Shown: in pieces, positions 30,561-39,321 of the stretch | Numbering within the stretch: the first letter of the stretch is position 1 | Layout of the letters: each line of letters begins with the position of its first letter | From: Dysgonamonadaceae bacterium | GTDB lineage: Bacteria; Bacteroidota; Bacteroidia; Bacteroidales; Azobacteroidaceae | DNA: 64,000 nt | Direction of reading: 5' to 3' | NCBI GenBank assembly: GCA_031275735.1 | Contig: JAISOJ010000009.1 | Location: 1 to 64,000, forward strand | Made by a program: the position numbers and the translations under genes | The notes under the pieces: generated by a model | What the model saw: only the letters and a program-made list of their open reading frames with translations | What the model was told of the DNA's origin: nothing | Databases searched by the model: none

Positions 30561-33500
30561 ATGATACAATCAAATAAAAAATACAAAGGAGGGAAGCTAT
30601 GGTTTATCTGTTTGCTCTTTTTATCGGCAGCCATGCACGCGCAAACGCAAACGCCGGGAGGAACGAGCTTGAACGTCAAACTTTGGTTGGCCGCCGATAA
30701 ACTGAACGGGACAAGTCCTTTACAGAACAATCTTACAAATGTCAATCCCTGGAAGGATTTGTCGGGCAAGGGCATGGACTTCATACAAAATGGCAACAAT
30801 GAGCTTCCCCAATTGACCTACAGCGGTATGAATTTTCACCCATCGGTAGAATTTCTTAGAGGAAGCAATGCCACTGCTGATCAAACTAAAAAGTTGGTTT
30901 CCAATCAATATTTTACCACATCAGCGGATAGCGCCTATTATACGTTTTGGGTGTCCACTTTCAGCAGTGGCGGTGTTGCAGGCACCTACGCAAGTGTCTT
31001 TACTTTTGGGGGAAATGCTGATCTTAACAGAAACGAAAACGGTTGGAGAATAACTGGTCCAGCTATTTATCATACCACCCGTAACTCGGCTAACCGCCAC
31101 CACAACGATTTAAGCAAAAATTATGGTATAGGCTCCATTTTTCGTCCCAACAGCAGCAACGCTAACTCCGAATATCAATACCACAACGGAGATTCGGCTG
31201 CATTTACCGGAACAACAATTAGTAATATGACTACGTTCAACGCTATAATAGGGAATAGTAATACAACCAATAGTGATTATTTTTATGGACAAGTGCAGGA
31301 AATCATTGTTTTGTCCGTTCCCAAGACTTCCGGATTAGACGCCGGCGAATTGAAAAAGGTACATTCCTACCTGGCTATAAAATACGGGCAAACGATGGAG
31401 AATTTCCCCGATTTTGTCAATTCATCGGGAACCAATGTCTGGACGGGTACAAACAATACGGGCTATACCTCGCATATCTTCGGGATTGGGCGCGATGATG
31501 CTTCCGGTCTTTACCAGAAACAGTCGGCCAATTATGAATTTCAGGATCTGACGGTATTTGTCGGCGATAACATTACCGCAATCAACAGTCAGAATACCGG
31601 AAATCTGGACAATGGAACCTGTCTGATGCTCGGTTCGAACGGTTCTTCTACCGGAAGAACACCTTATTCTTATGGCGCCGGAACAGTATTTGCCAACGGC
31701 ACAACGTTGAATAATCCAATTACCGAGCGTTTTAACCTGGCTTACAAGGCACAACTGACAGGTACAAATTCAATGGAGGTAAACATGCGCATGCATCGTA
31801 CGCGGCCGCAATACATTTTGGTTTCCGATAATCCGGCTTTTCCCGCAGCTTCCACCCGAATTTATTCTGTTGACAAAGAAAACGATATTGCCCGTAATGT
31901 AGTGATCAATCCGGGCGATTACATCGGATTCGCTTGCCATCCAACGAGCGGGCCGGGTGGAGTTACGGACGGGTTAAAAATGTGGCTGAGAGCCGACTAC
32001 GACGCCACGTTGAATATAGATGGAAACGGAGACGTTTCGGAATGGCGCGACGTCAACCGCGACGATTTTAAATACGAATATTTAAATGCCGGCACGGGCA
32101 ATACAAAGCCTCGTTATGAATTGAATCATCCTAAAATGAATTTCCATCCGTCGTTGCATTTTCCAAGCGTAGGAGCATTCTTAAGTTCGACGACCGGACT
32201 TATGAGTGTCGCAGCCCCGGATGCACTCTCATTTATTTCTCTGGTGAATGTAACAGAATACGGAGCAGTGGTAGATGGGGTAACTGCAACTCATTTTATG
32301 GGCTTTGGGAATACGTATCCGGGTACGGGTACGGGCTTGATGTCTGCCCGAAGGCCTTCTTTCGGTATAGGAGTAGAAAATGATGCGGGAACCGGGCGTT
32401 TTATACATTATCAAACTAAATCCGAATCCGTTAATGGGGTTAAGAGACTGTTTAGCAGAGGAGCAACCACACTTACTTTGCATCAAATTTCAAAATCCGG
32501 GACAAATGACTTTAATATAGAATTTGAAATAGGCGCCAATAATGAAACTTTTACCAATCAAACGGCTCCCGACAATTATAGTGCTATGATATTAAACGAA
32601 TCTTCCATGTTGGGAACCGGTTCTGCCAGCAATAGGAATCTGCTTGGTTATATGAGCGAAATGATAGCTTACGAACGTATTCTTACCGCTGAAGAAAAGA
32701 ATAAAATTTATTCTTACCTGGGGATGAAATACGGTGTTACCCTGGATCCGGAACCGGGTAATTTAGCGCTCAATTACGACTATGTCCTGTCTGATAACAC
32801 GTCGGTTTGGCAGGGAACGTCATCGCCGCTTCACAGGGTTTACCACCATAATGTGGCGATGGTGGTCAGGGACGACGCTGCCGACTTGATGAACAAGCAG
32901 GCACGCTCGACCGATACCGGCGACTTTATTGTGATGGGCGTAAACGGTACGGTACTGAGTCTTGATGGCAACGTTGATATGGCGGGCTTTACGAGCGATC
33001 TGTCGGCTATTGCCTGGGGAAACAACGGAGAGCCTTACGACGCGACCGCGGCAACCAAGGTAGACATTAGCGGCCTTTCGCATGTATGCGGCAACATGGA
33101 CTATCGGGCAAAACGGATCTGGATGATAGACAAAACGGCAAGCGGCGACCAAAAAATCATGATTGGCGTCGGAGGCGAGTATTTCCACGAAAGTGGCGCC
33201 AATTATCAGGTATTCCTTCTCTTTGGCGATTCGGAAGACCTGGAGAATAACGAATGGAGTCAGGTTGTTCCTACCAACTATTACAACGACCTCCATCAGG
33301 GGCTTTATACGCTAACCGACGATCTTACTTATTTTACCATTGGAGTAAAAGAATTGCCGGGAAGTTGTGAAACCTGTCAGTTTTCGAACTACAAGAACTT
33401 GTATTTTACTTCGAGTAACTGGCCGAACGGCACAACATCCAAGACTTTTGATTTAGGCGAGGGATTTTCGGCTCAGGTAAATGTAGCGCTTGCTACCGGC

Positions 33501-34970
33501 AGCAATTTCTATAGCGGATACCCCCAAGCGTCGTCCAATACTTTGCGCGAATACCGGCGACTCAATTTGGACAGGGAAATGACGACAACCATTTCCCATT
33601 ATGCAACCGGCACCTCTACTTCCTATCCGGTAGCCGCTTCTTTCCAGATTTACGAAATAGACAGGGAAGGAAATGCCCTGGACGAAGTGGATATTATTGG
33701 CTATTGCGGCAACAGCGAGGTATATCCGATCTTAAGTTACGTAGCGGCGGCAAATGCCAGTTCATACACGATTGTTAATACGCACCATGTTTCGGCCAAA
33801 CATCAGCCGACGCCTGCTTATGCGGATAATGCGGGAAAACTGAATGTGTTGTTCGACTATCCGGTCGAGAAGATCATAATCAAACACAACGCTATCGGAA
33901 CAGGTACAGCAAGCGGTTCCCAACGGATTGGCATCGGGCCAATACAATTCTTTTGTACGCCTCCTATTCCGGAGCCAAACGAAGACGGCCTGGTTCTTAC
34001 TAAACTGGCAACACCGTCGAGCAACGTATCGTTGTGCGATAATGTGTCCTATACATTCCAGCTATACAATACGAATTGTGTGGCCATGGATGTGAACTTT
34101 TCCGATGTTTTGCCGACAGGTATGAAATGGCATGCGGAATCGCTTCAAATTTCGGACACACTTGCCGCCAATTATCAGGTCAATGCCTATGCCGACCAAA
34201 AGGTATTGAGTATCACCGGACTAACTATCCATCCGGCATCTTCCACCCGAATTTCCGCATCAGCGTTTTTTGATGAAAATGCGACCGCAAGTACGACTTA
34301 TTCAAACCAAAGTTCGATCGAATACAAGAATTTTAGCGGGTTCGACAAGTCGCTGTTGAGCTGCGACCGGTATATTACGGGTGGTTGCGCTCCTACATCC
34401 GTCGTCACCAGTTCGGTAACAACCCGAACACTTCCTGTCGAGTTGATGCATGAAACAAACAAATCGGTTTATGGAGCCAAAGACAACATTACCATTCGTG
34501 TCCGGATCAATAATCCCAATAATTCAATCGCCGGTGTTGTATTGAATATCTCCTACAATGAGGCATTCACTTACAACACTTCTTCACCCTTGCGAAGTTC
34601 ACCCAATATAAACGGAATCGTGACTCTCAATTCGGAGCCGGGTATTTTAAATGTCACCGGCATAACCTTGCCGGATAATACAGAGGGTTGGTTTGAGTTT
34701 GATCTGAAAGCTCCGGAAAAAGACAATTTGGAAAAAGTGTTTAACGAGAATGGAGATATGGTGGATGTGGACGGAAATGTAGTGACCGATCCCAAACTAC
34801 AGGCCATTTTCCCCTTGCTGGTCGGGTATAGCTTTACCGCTACCACGAGCGATAAATGCATGGAAATGACTTTCTTGAATGCCAGTGGCGAAATACAAAT
34901 ACCGTATAATATTGCCTCTAAAGCATATATTATTAGTAACAAGCACGTTACCGGAATTCCGAAACGGTAG
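30561..34970 (+). CDS. Giant secreted protein with two LamG/DUF8202-like domains and a C-terminal DUF11/adhesin-like region
   Basis: ORF call begins 30516; in-frame ATG 30561 gives signal MIQSNKKYKGGKLWFICLLFLSAAMHAQ. VKLWLAADKLNG...SYLAIKYGQTM recurs as LKMWLRADYDAT...SYLGMKYGVTL. Confidence 0.72.
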   Translation: MIQSNKKYKGGKLWFICLLFLSAAMHAQTQTPGGTSLNVKLWLAADKLNGTSPLQNNLTNVNPWKDLSGKGMDFIQNGNNELPQLTYSGMNFHPSVEFLRGSNATADQTKKLVSNQYFTTSADSAYYTFWVSTFSSGGVAGTYASVFTFGGNADLNRNENGWRITGPAIYHTTRNSANRHHNDLSKNYGIGSIFRPNSSNANSEYQYHNGDSAAFTGTTISNMTTFNAIIGNSNTTNSDYFYGQVQEIIVLSVPKTSGLDAGELKKVHSYLAIKYGQTMENFPDFVNSSGTNVWTGTNNTGYTSHIFGIGRDDASGLYQKQSANYEFQDLTVFVGDNITAINSQNTGNLDNGTCLMLGSNGSSTGRTPYSYGAGTVFANGTTLNNPITERFNLAYKAQLTGTNSMEVNMRMHRTRPQYILVSDNPAFPAASTRIYSVDKENDIARNVVINPGDYIGFACHPTSGPGGVTDGLKMWLRADYDATLNIDGNGDVSEWRDVNRDDFKYEYLNAGTGNTKPRYELNHPKMNFHPSLHFPSVGAFLSSTTGLMSVAAPDALSFISLVNVTEYGAVVDGVTATHFMGFGNTYPGTGTGLMSARRPSFGIGVENDAGTGRFIHYQTKSESVNGVKRLFSRGATTLTLHQISKSGTNDFNIEFEIGANNETFTNQTAPDNYSAMILNESSMLGTGSASNRNLLGYMSEMIAYERILTAEEKNKIYSYLGMKYGVTLDPEPGNLALNYDYVLSDNTSVWQGTSSPLHRVYHHNVAMVVRDDAADLMNKQARSTDTGDFIVMGVNGTVLSLDGNVDMAGFTSDLSAIAWGNNGEPYDATAATKVDISGLSHVCGNMDYRAKRIWMIDKTASGDQKIMIGVGGEYFHESGANYQVFLLFGDSEDLENNEWSQVVPTNYYNDLHQGLYTLTDDLTYFTIGVKELPGSCETCQFSNYKNLYFTSSNWPNGTTSKTFDLGEGFSAQVNVALATGSNFYSGYPQASSNTLREYRRLNLDREMTTTISHYATGTSTSYPVAASFQIYEIDREGNALDEVDIIGYCGNSEVYPILSYVAAANASSYTIVNTHHVSAKHQPTPAYADNAGKLNVLFDYPVEKIIIKHNAIGTGTASGSQRIGIGPIQFFCTPPIPEPNEDGLVLTKLATPSSNVSLCDNVSYTFQLYNTNCVAMDVNFSDVLPTGMKWHAESLQISDTLAANYQVNAYADQKVLSITGLTIHPASSTRISASAFFDENATASTTYSNQSSIEYKNFSGFDKSLLSCDRYITGGCAPTSVVTSSVTTRTLPVELMHETNKSVYGAKDNITIRVRINNPNNSIAGVVLNISYNEAFTYNTSSPLRSSPNINGIVTLNSEPGILNVTGITLPDNTEGWFEFDLKAPEKDNLEKVFNENGDMVDVDGNVVTDPKLQAIFPLLVGYSFTATTSDKCMEMTFLNASGEIQIPYNIASKAYIISNKHVTGIPKR

Positions 34971-34988
34971 AATTTCGAAATAACAGGA

Positions 34989-35033
34989 ACAGAAGTGTCC
35001 AAAAAGCTGAAAAGACTTTTTGAACACTTCTGT
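34989..35033 (+). terminator. Strong hairpin after the giant LamG-like gene
   Basis: acagaagtgtccaaaaag / ctttttgaacacttctgt, 17/18 paired, 9 nt loop; no clear U-tract follows. Confidence 0.5.
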
Positions 35034-35184
35034 TATATAGCGATAACGGAGACGACTGAAGAGACTGTCTAAAAAGCACTTTTGACACATTGTAAAGAAC
35101 GCCAATGACAAGTAAATGATTTGTATTCAGCGATATAGTAAAAAAAATGCTCAAAAACTAAAATTCAGATGATGATTTTTCATA

Positions 35185-35663
35185 TTTAGAAAATTAGACG
35201 ATACATAATAAAAATGCCAATAATGAATTCATAACGCGAGTTTTTTATAGACAACGCTCATAAAAAGTAAATTTCAGTGATGCAAGTAGAAATTATTGAG
35301 AAAAAATTATATATTTCAATCTTTTTTTTATATATCTATGGTAAAAGCCCTAATTTATTTCATTTTTATATAATTATGAATAATTTTTTTTCTAACTTTG
35401 TCGCAAAATTTAGGAGTTAATAATTGTTGTATTCATTATGGGTAAACATTTAGAAACAATATGCAAAATACAAGATTTTCTTTTGATGAAAAAATTTAAG
35501 TGTTTTTTATATTTATAATTTTTTATTATTACAAACATTTTACCATTAATGTACATTATTCTGAATCATTTTTTAAGATAATGAAAAAAGGAGATGCTGA
35601 TTTTTCCGATTTTCACCCCAAAGAAAGATAGCTTGGGATTAAAACTTAACAAAAAATTATACC
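35185..35663 (+). repeat. Long direct repeat copy 2: conserved non-coding leader
   Basis: Aligns with 29167-29632; ends 16 bp before the ATG at 35680. Confidence 0.88.
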
Positions 35664-35679
35664 ATAATAAGTGAGAAGT

Positions 35680-36354
35680 ATGAAAAAAAGAAATGTTTTT
35701 GGGTATGTGGGGATGTTTTTCTTGATTACCTATTCGATTTCGATGCAAGCGCAAGTAGTGATAGGTTACAATAAAACATCGGAAAAATTTTCCGTATTGG
35801 AACTGCTTTCTACTACAGGCGGCTTGCGCTATCCACAACTAACTCAAAGTCAAAAGGATGCTTTGAGTCTGACTTCAAATCCTTTAGCCGGTGGTTTAAT
35901 CGTTTTCAACAAGGATAATGCCGGAAATCTGGAATATTACAATGGCAACAGTTGGACGGTAGTCTATACTCCGTTTGTTATCCGTTCGATTCGTCAATTG
36001 GGCAGAGACCAGGGCGTAAGTATTACCGGTACACAATCTATTTCTGTTCCGGTAACTGCAAGCGAGGTAGCATCGCAAACTTACCACATCCAATTACCGG
36101 GAACTATTCTTGCCGACATAAGCAAGTTAAAAGTCGGGAAATACCTCGATTTCGATAATGTTGTTCAAAGTGTTACGCTCAACAATACGTCGATAATAAG
36201 TACAGACAATATTTTTACGGTTACTTTTCGTCAGCGGGCGGTTGATTTAATAAAGCAATCTTCCGAACCGATTCGCTTTACCTTATACGCTACTTACGAG
36301 GATAATGGCATCGCCAAAGAAGTCGATTTTGAAGTAACGTTGCAAAGGGAATGA
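35680..36354 (+). CDS. Predicted secreted protein with shared N-terminal module (type 2 of 4)
   Basis: ORF call begins at a GTG at 35671; ATG 35680 gives MKKRNVFGYVGMFFLITYSISMQAQVVIGYNKTSEKFSVLELLSTTGGLRYPQLTQSQKDAL...GGLIVFNKDNAGNLEYYNGNSW. Confidence 0.72.
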   Translation: MKKRNVFGYVGMFFLITYSISMQAQVVIGYNKTSEKFSVLELLSTTGGLRYPQLTQSQKDALSLTSNPLAGGLIVFNKDNAGNLEYYNGNSWTVVYTPFVIRSIRQLGRDQGVSITGTQSISVPVTASEVASQTYHIQLPGTILADISKLKVGKYLDFDNVVQSVTLNNTSIISTDNIFTVTFRQRAVDLIKQSSEPIRFTLYATYEDNGIAKEVDFEVTLQRE

Positions 36355-36396
36355 TAAAAAATGTTAACTAAAATTTAATCATAAAATTCCATTCAG

Positions 36397-37896
36397 ATGA
36401 AAAAATGGTTTTCTTATACTTTAATCTTTTTCTTGGCCTATGCTTTCGAATCGAAAGCGCAAATAGTTATCGGCGATCAGAAAGAGCCTGAGAATTTTTC
36501 TGCTCTTGAACTTATATCTAAAAACGGAACAGGAGGCATCATTCACCCTCAAATGACTGAAGCGCAGAGAGATGCGATTACAGCATCCTTGTCTTCCTCC
36601 CAAAAAACAGAAGCGCGGGGATTAGTAATTTACAACACCACCGAAGGTTGCCTTAACCTCTACCGAAATGAAAGCGAAGGTTGGGTAAGCCTCTGTTCGG
36701 GAGTAATTATTCCCCTCTTGGCGGAAGACGTCGCTGAAATACGTCCGATGCAGGGAACTATACCCGGCGACGGTAAAAAAGGAAAAGCCAAATACGACGT
36801 CGCACAAAGCAATTCATCCCTCGACGGCAGTTGCGGCGTAATCGGCTCGCCCAGTCGTCCCGGCGATTTCGGCAATTTCAACGATAATACCGATTTACGA
36901 AAATATTATGAAATCGTATTCCCCGCAGGGACTTATTCCTACCTGGTTGTCGGCGAACGGGAATATGCCACTCAGTTTTTAACCGTAACCGGCGGACAGG
37001 AAGGCAGCTTTAGCGGAGGAGCATACCCCATAATCGTGGATTTCGACCCGAAAATAAAAGAACTGGCTCGCGGCCTCGAAGAAAACAACGCCCTTTACAC
37101 TACGATCTTTGCTGTATATCAAAAAGACGGACAATGGTACAAAGCCGAATACAAACTTTCGGTGATGGATTGTCTGGGATGCGGCGTTCGAATACAAACC
37201 GGCGAAAAGGAATGGATGCGGGTAGCCTGTTACAATTTGGGCATTACTAACACTCTCGCCGATGCATTGTCTTACAGCGAAGATCTCATAGGCGACCGCT
37301 ACCAATGGGGACGGCAAACCGACGGACACGAAAAAACCGGCGCCTATATTTATCGTCCAAAAGTCGCTTTAGGCGAAATTGTTTACCCTGCTGCGCCGCT
37401 GGATAGCTTAGATGCCAACGGACAGCCGATCGGAGAGAGAAGAGGAGCTTTCATACCGGGAACCGGCGCCTTTTCCGGCATCGGCGGCGATTGGAGCGTA
37501 TTGCATCACCCTGCTTTATGGGGCGACGGAACGCAAAACGCTCATCCTGCAAAAACCGTTAACGACCCCTGTCCGAAAGGCTTCCGAATCCCATCGAAAA
37601 CGGAAATGGAAAAAATCTTGAACGCATTAAACATAAATACCAGCCTCTGGGGAGGCTTGGCTAAAGACGACGGTATCTTGTTCTTACCTTATGTTTACAA
37701 CAAAGAAATTAGCGGCACTTGGAATAGCGGCAGTCAGTGTTCGTATTGGACGGCAACCCCCGGTGCAACGCCTTCCGTCAGCAAAATTGATTTCTTGACA
37801 AAAGCGCAGGCACTTATTATTCAATCCGACGGAACGCCAAGCATGGGCGCCGTAGAAAAAGCCAAAGGCGCAACTGTCAGATGTATTGCCGAATAA
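36397..37896 (+). CDS. Predicted secreted protein: shared N-terminal module plus FISUMP-like C-terminal domain
   Basis: QIVIGDQKEPENFSALELISKNGTGGIIHPQMTEAQRDAI...RGLVIYNT; C-term YQWGRQTDGHE...NDPCPKGFRIPSKTEMEKIL...YWTATPG...VRCIAE. Confidence 0.75.
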   Translation: MKKWFSYTLIFFLAYAFESKAQIVIGDQKEPENFSALELISKNGTGGIIHPQMTEAQRDAITASLSSSQKTEARGLVIYNTTEGCLNLYRNESEGWVSLCSGVIIPLLAEDVAEIRPMQGTIPGDGKKGKAKYDVAQSNSSLDGSCGVIGSPSRPGDFGNFNDNTDLRKYYEIVFPAGTYSYLVVGEREYATQFLTVTGGQEGSFSGGAYPIIVDFDPKIKELARGLEENNALYTTIFAVYQKDGQWYKAEYKLSVMDCLGCGVRIQTGEKEWMRVACYNLGITNTLADALSYSEDLIGDRYQWGRQTDGHEKTGAYIYRPKVALGEIVYPAAPLDSLDANGQPIGERRGAFIPGTGAFSGIGGDWSVLHHPALWGDGTQNAHPAKTVNDPCPKGFRIPSKTEMEKILNALNINTSLWGGLAKDDGILFLPYVYNKEISGTWNSGSQCSYWTATPGATPSVSKIDFLTKAQALIIQSDGTPSMGAVEKAKGATVRCIAE

Positions 37897-37924
37897 TTAA
37901 TTAATCTTACTAAATTTTTGATTT

Positions 37925-39196
37925 ATGAAACGAAAATATAATGTCACGTGGTTACTTGTCGCTCTTTTTTTTCTGTTTGCCTTTCCGGCGCGAAGTCAGG
38001 TGAAAATAGGAAATACAACGGATCCGTGGCCATTTTCCTTGTTGGAAATAGAAAGTACCACAGGCGGCGTACGTTTGCCGCAATTGACGGGAGCGCAGGC
38101 CGCCGACTTGAAAGATTACCTGAATAACCAGGCTTCTCAAACCGAAAAAGAGCGGGCGCAAGGTTTATTGATATACAATACGGATACCAAGAAAATTGAA
38201 ATGTGGAACAATAATAACCGGAACTGGAAGCGATTGGAAGAAACCGTTGATTGCGTCAATGCCGAAAGCCTTACAATTTCAGCGCCGCTTACCGTTTTTA
38301 CGGAATACGCCGGCGACCTCGTCTTAACGGCGAACATCACCGGCGCTTCCCCCAGTGCAGACCCGCTCTATACCTGGTACCGGAACGATGAACCCATTGC
38401 CGTGGGCCGCGTCTTGACCGTCAAAAAAGAAGATTTGAGCGCCCAATGGAGCGGAATCTATACCGTCGACGTCTTAACTTGCGGATTCAGCGCCGTTGGA
38501 AACCTCTCTTCTTCGCCGGTAAACATCACGGTAAACAAAAAGGAACCGATAAAATATCAAAATACGTCATTATTTTATTCTTATTCTGATTTTATTAATC
38601 TCATTGAAGTGTCCGGATATCATGTATCAGCCTCGCAAGCGCCTGATTGCCTCTTCCTTCGCACTCCCAAGAGAAGTATTTCTCAAATTACCCTGAGATC
38701 GGGACAGGGATATGACCTGGTCACCAGCCACAGTACCGTCTGTCACGGTTACCGAAGTCCTTCTAATTCTTTTTCCGTGATTTTTTTTGATGCGGAAGGA
38801 TATCATTTGACCTCTTCCCCCATCCAAATGCCGTCTGAAAATCAGGATATTTCGTTTGCAACATCAGAAAAAAAGAACATGACGCTTAATGGGGATGCCT
38901 GGACGCTCTATCAACCCAAATCCGCAGAACCAACGCCGGGGCGCTACGTAGATTTTTGCCGCAGCCTGTTTTTCGACCACCCGCGCGCTTCGCTCCTATC
39001 CAAAGCGTTTTTAGAAAAATATGCCGCTTATTTAAATTCAACCATTATACCCGCCGGCGATTATTGGGTGCTGGACAAAACGTTTACTCCCCTGAAAGGT
39101 ACGGTTTCCTATCCTTCGGGAAAATTTACTTTAGTTACTTCGGAAGCTTCTTCAGGTAACTTTAACGTAAGATGTATTCAACCGGCAACTAATTAA
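37925..39196 (+). CDS. Predicted secreted protein: shared N-terminal module plus Ig-like domain
   Basis: QVKIGNTTDPWPFSLLEIESTTGGVRLPQLTGAQAADL...QGLLIYNTDTKKIEMWNNNNRNWKRL; then YTWYRNDEPIAVGRVLTVKKEDLSAQWSGIYTVDV. Confidence 0.7.
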   Translation: MKRKYNVTWLLVALFFLFAFPARSQVKIGNTTDPWPFSLLEIESTTGGVRLPQLTGAQAADLKDYLNNQASQTEKERAQGLLIYNTDTKKIEMWNNNNRNWKRLEETVDCVNAESLTISAPLTVFTEYAGDLVLTANITGASPSADPLYTWYRNDEPIAVGRVLTVKKEDLSAQWSGIYTVDVLTCGFSAVGNLSSSPVNITVNKKEPIKYQNTSLFYSYSDFINLIEVSGYHVSASQAPDCLFLRTPKRSISQITLRSGQGYDLVTSHSTVCHGYRSPSNSFSVIFFDAEGYHLTSSPIQMPSENQDISFATSEKKNMTLNGDAWTLYQPKSAEPTPGRYVDFCRSLFFDHPRASLLSKAFLEKYAAYLNSTIIPAGDYWVLDKTFTPLKGTVSYPSGKFTLVTSEASSGNFNVRCIQPATN

Positions 39197-39321
39197 TCTC
39201 TTAAAAACGAAAAAAAATGAAAAAAATAAATATGAAACATTCCTGTATTTCACATACCCAAGAGTATGAAAATGCGTATTCGTTTACTTGTCAACTCGTT
39301 TACTCGTTAACTCATTTTCGT

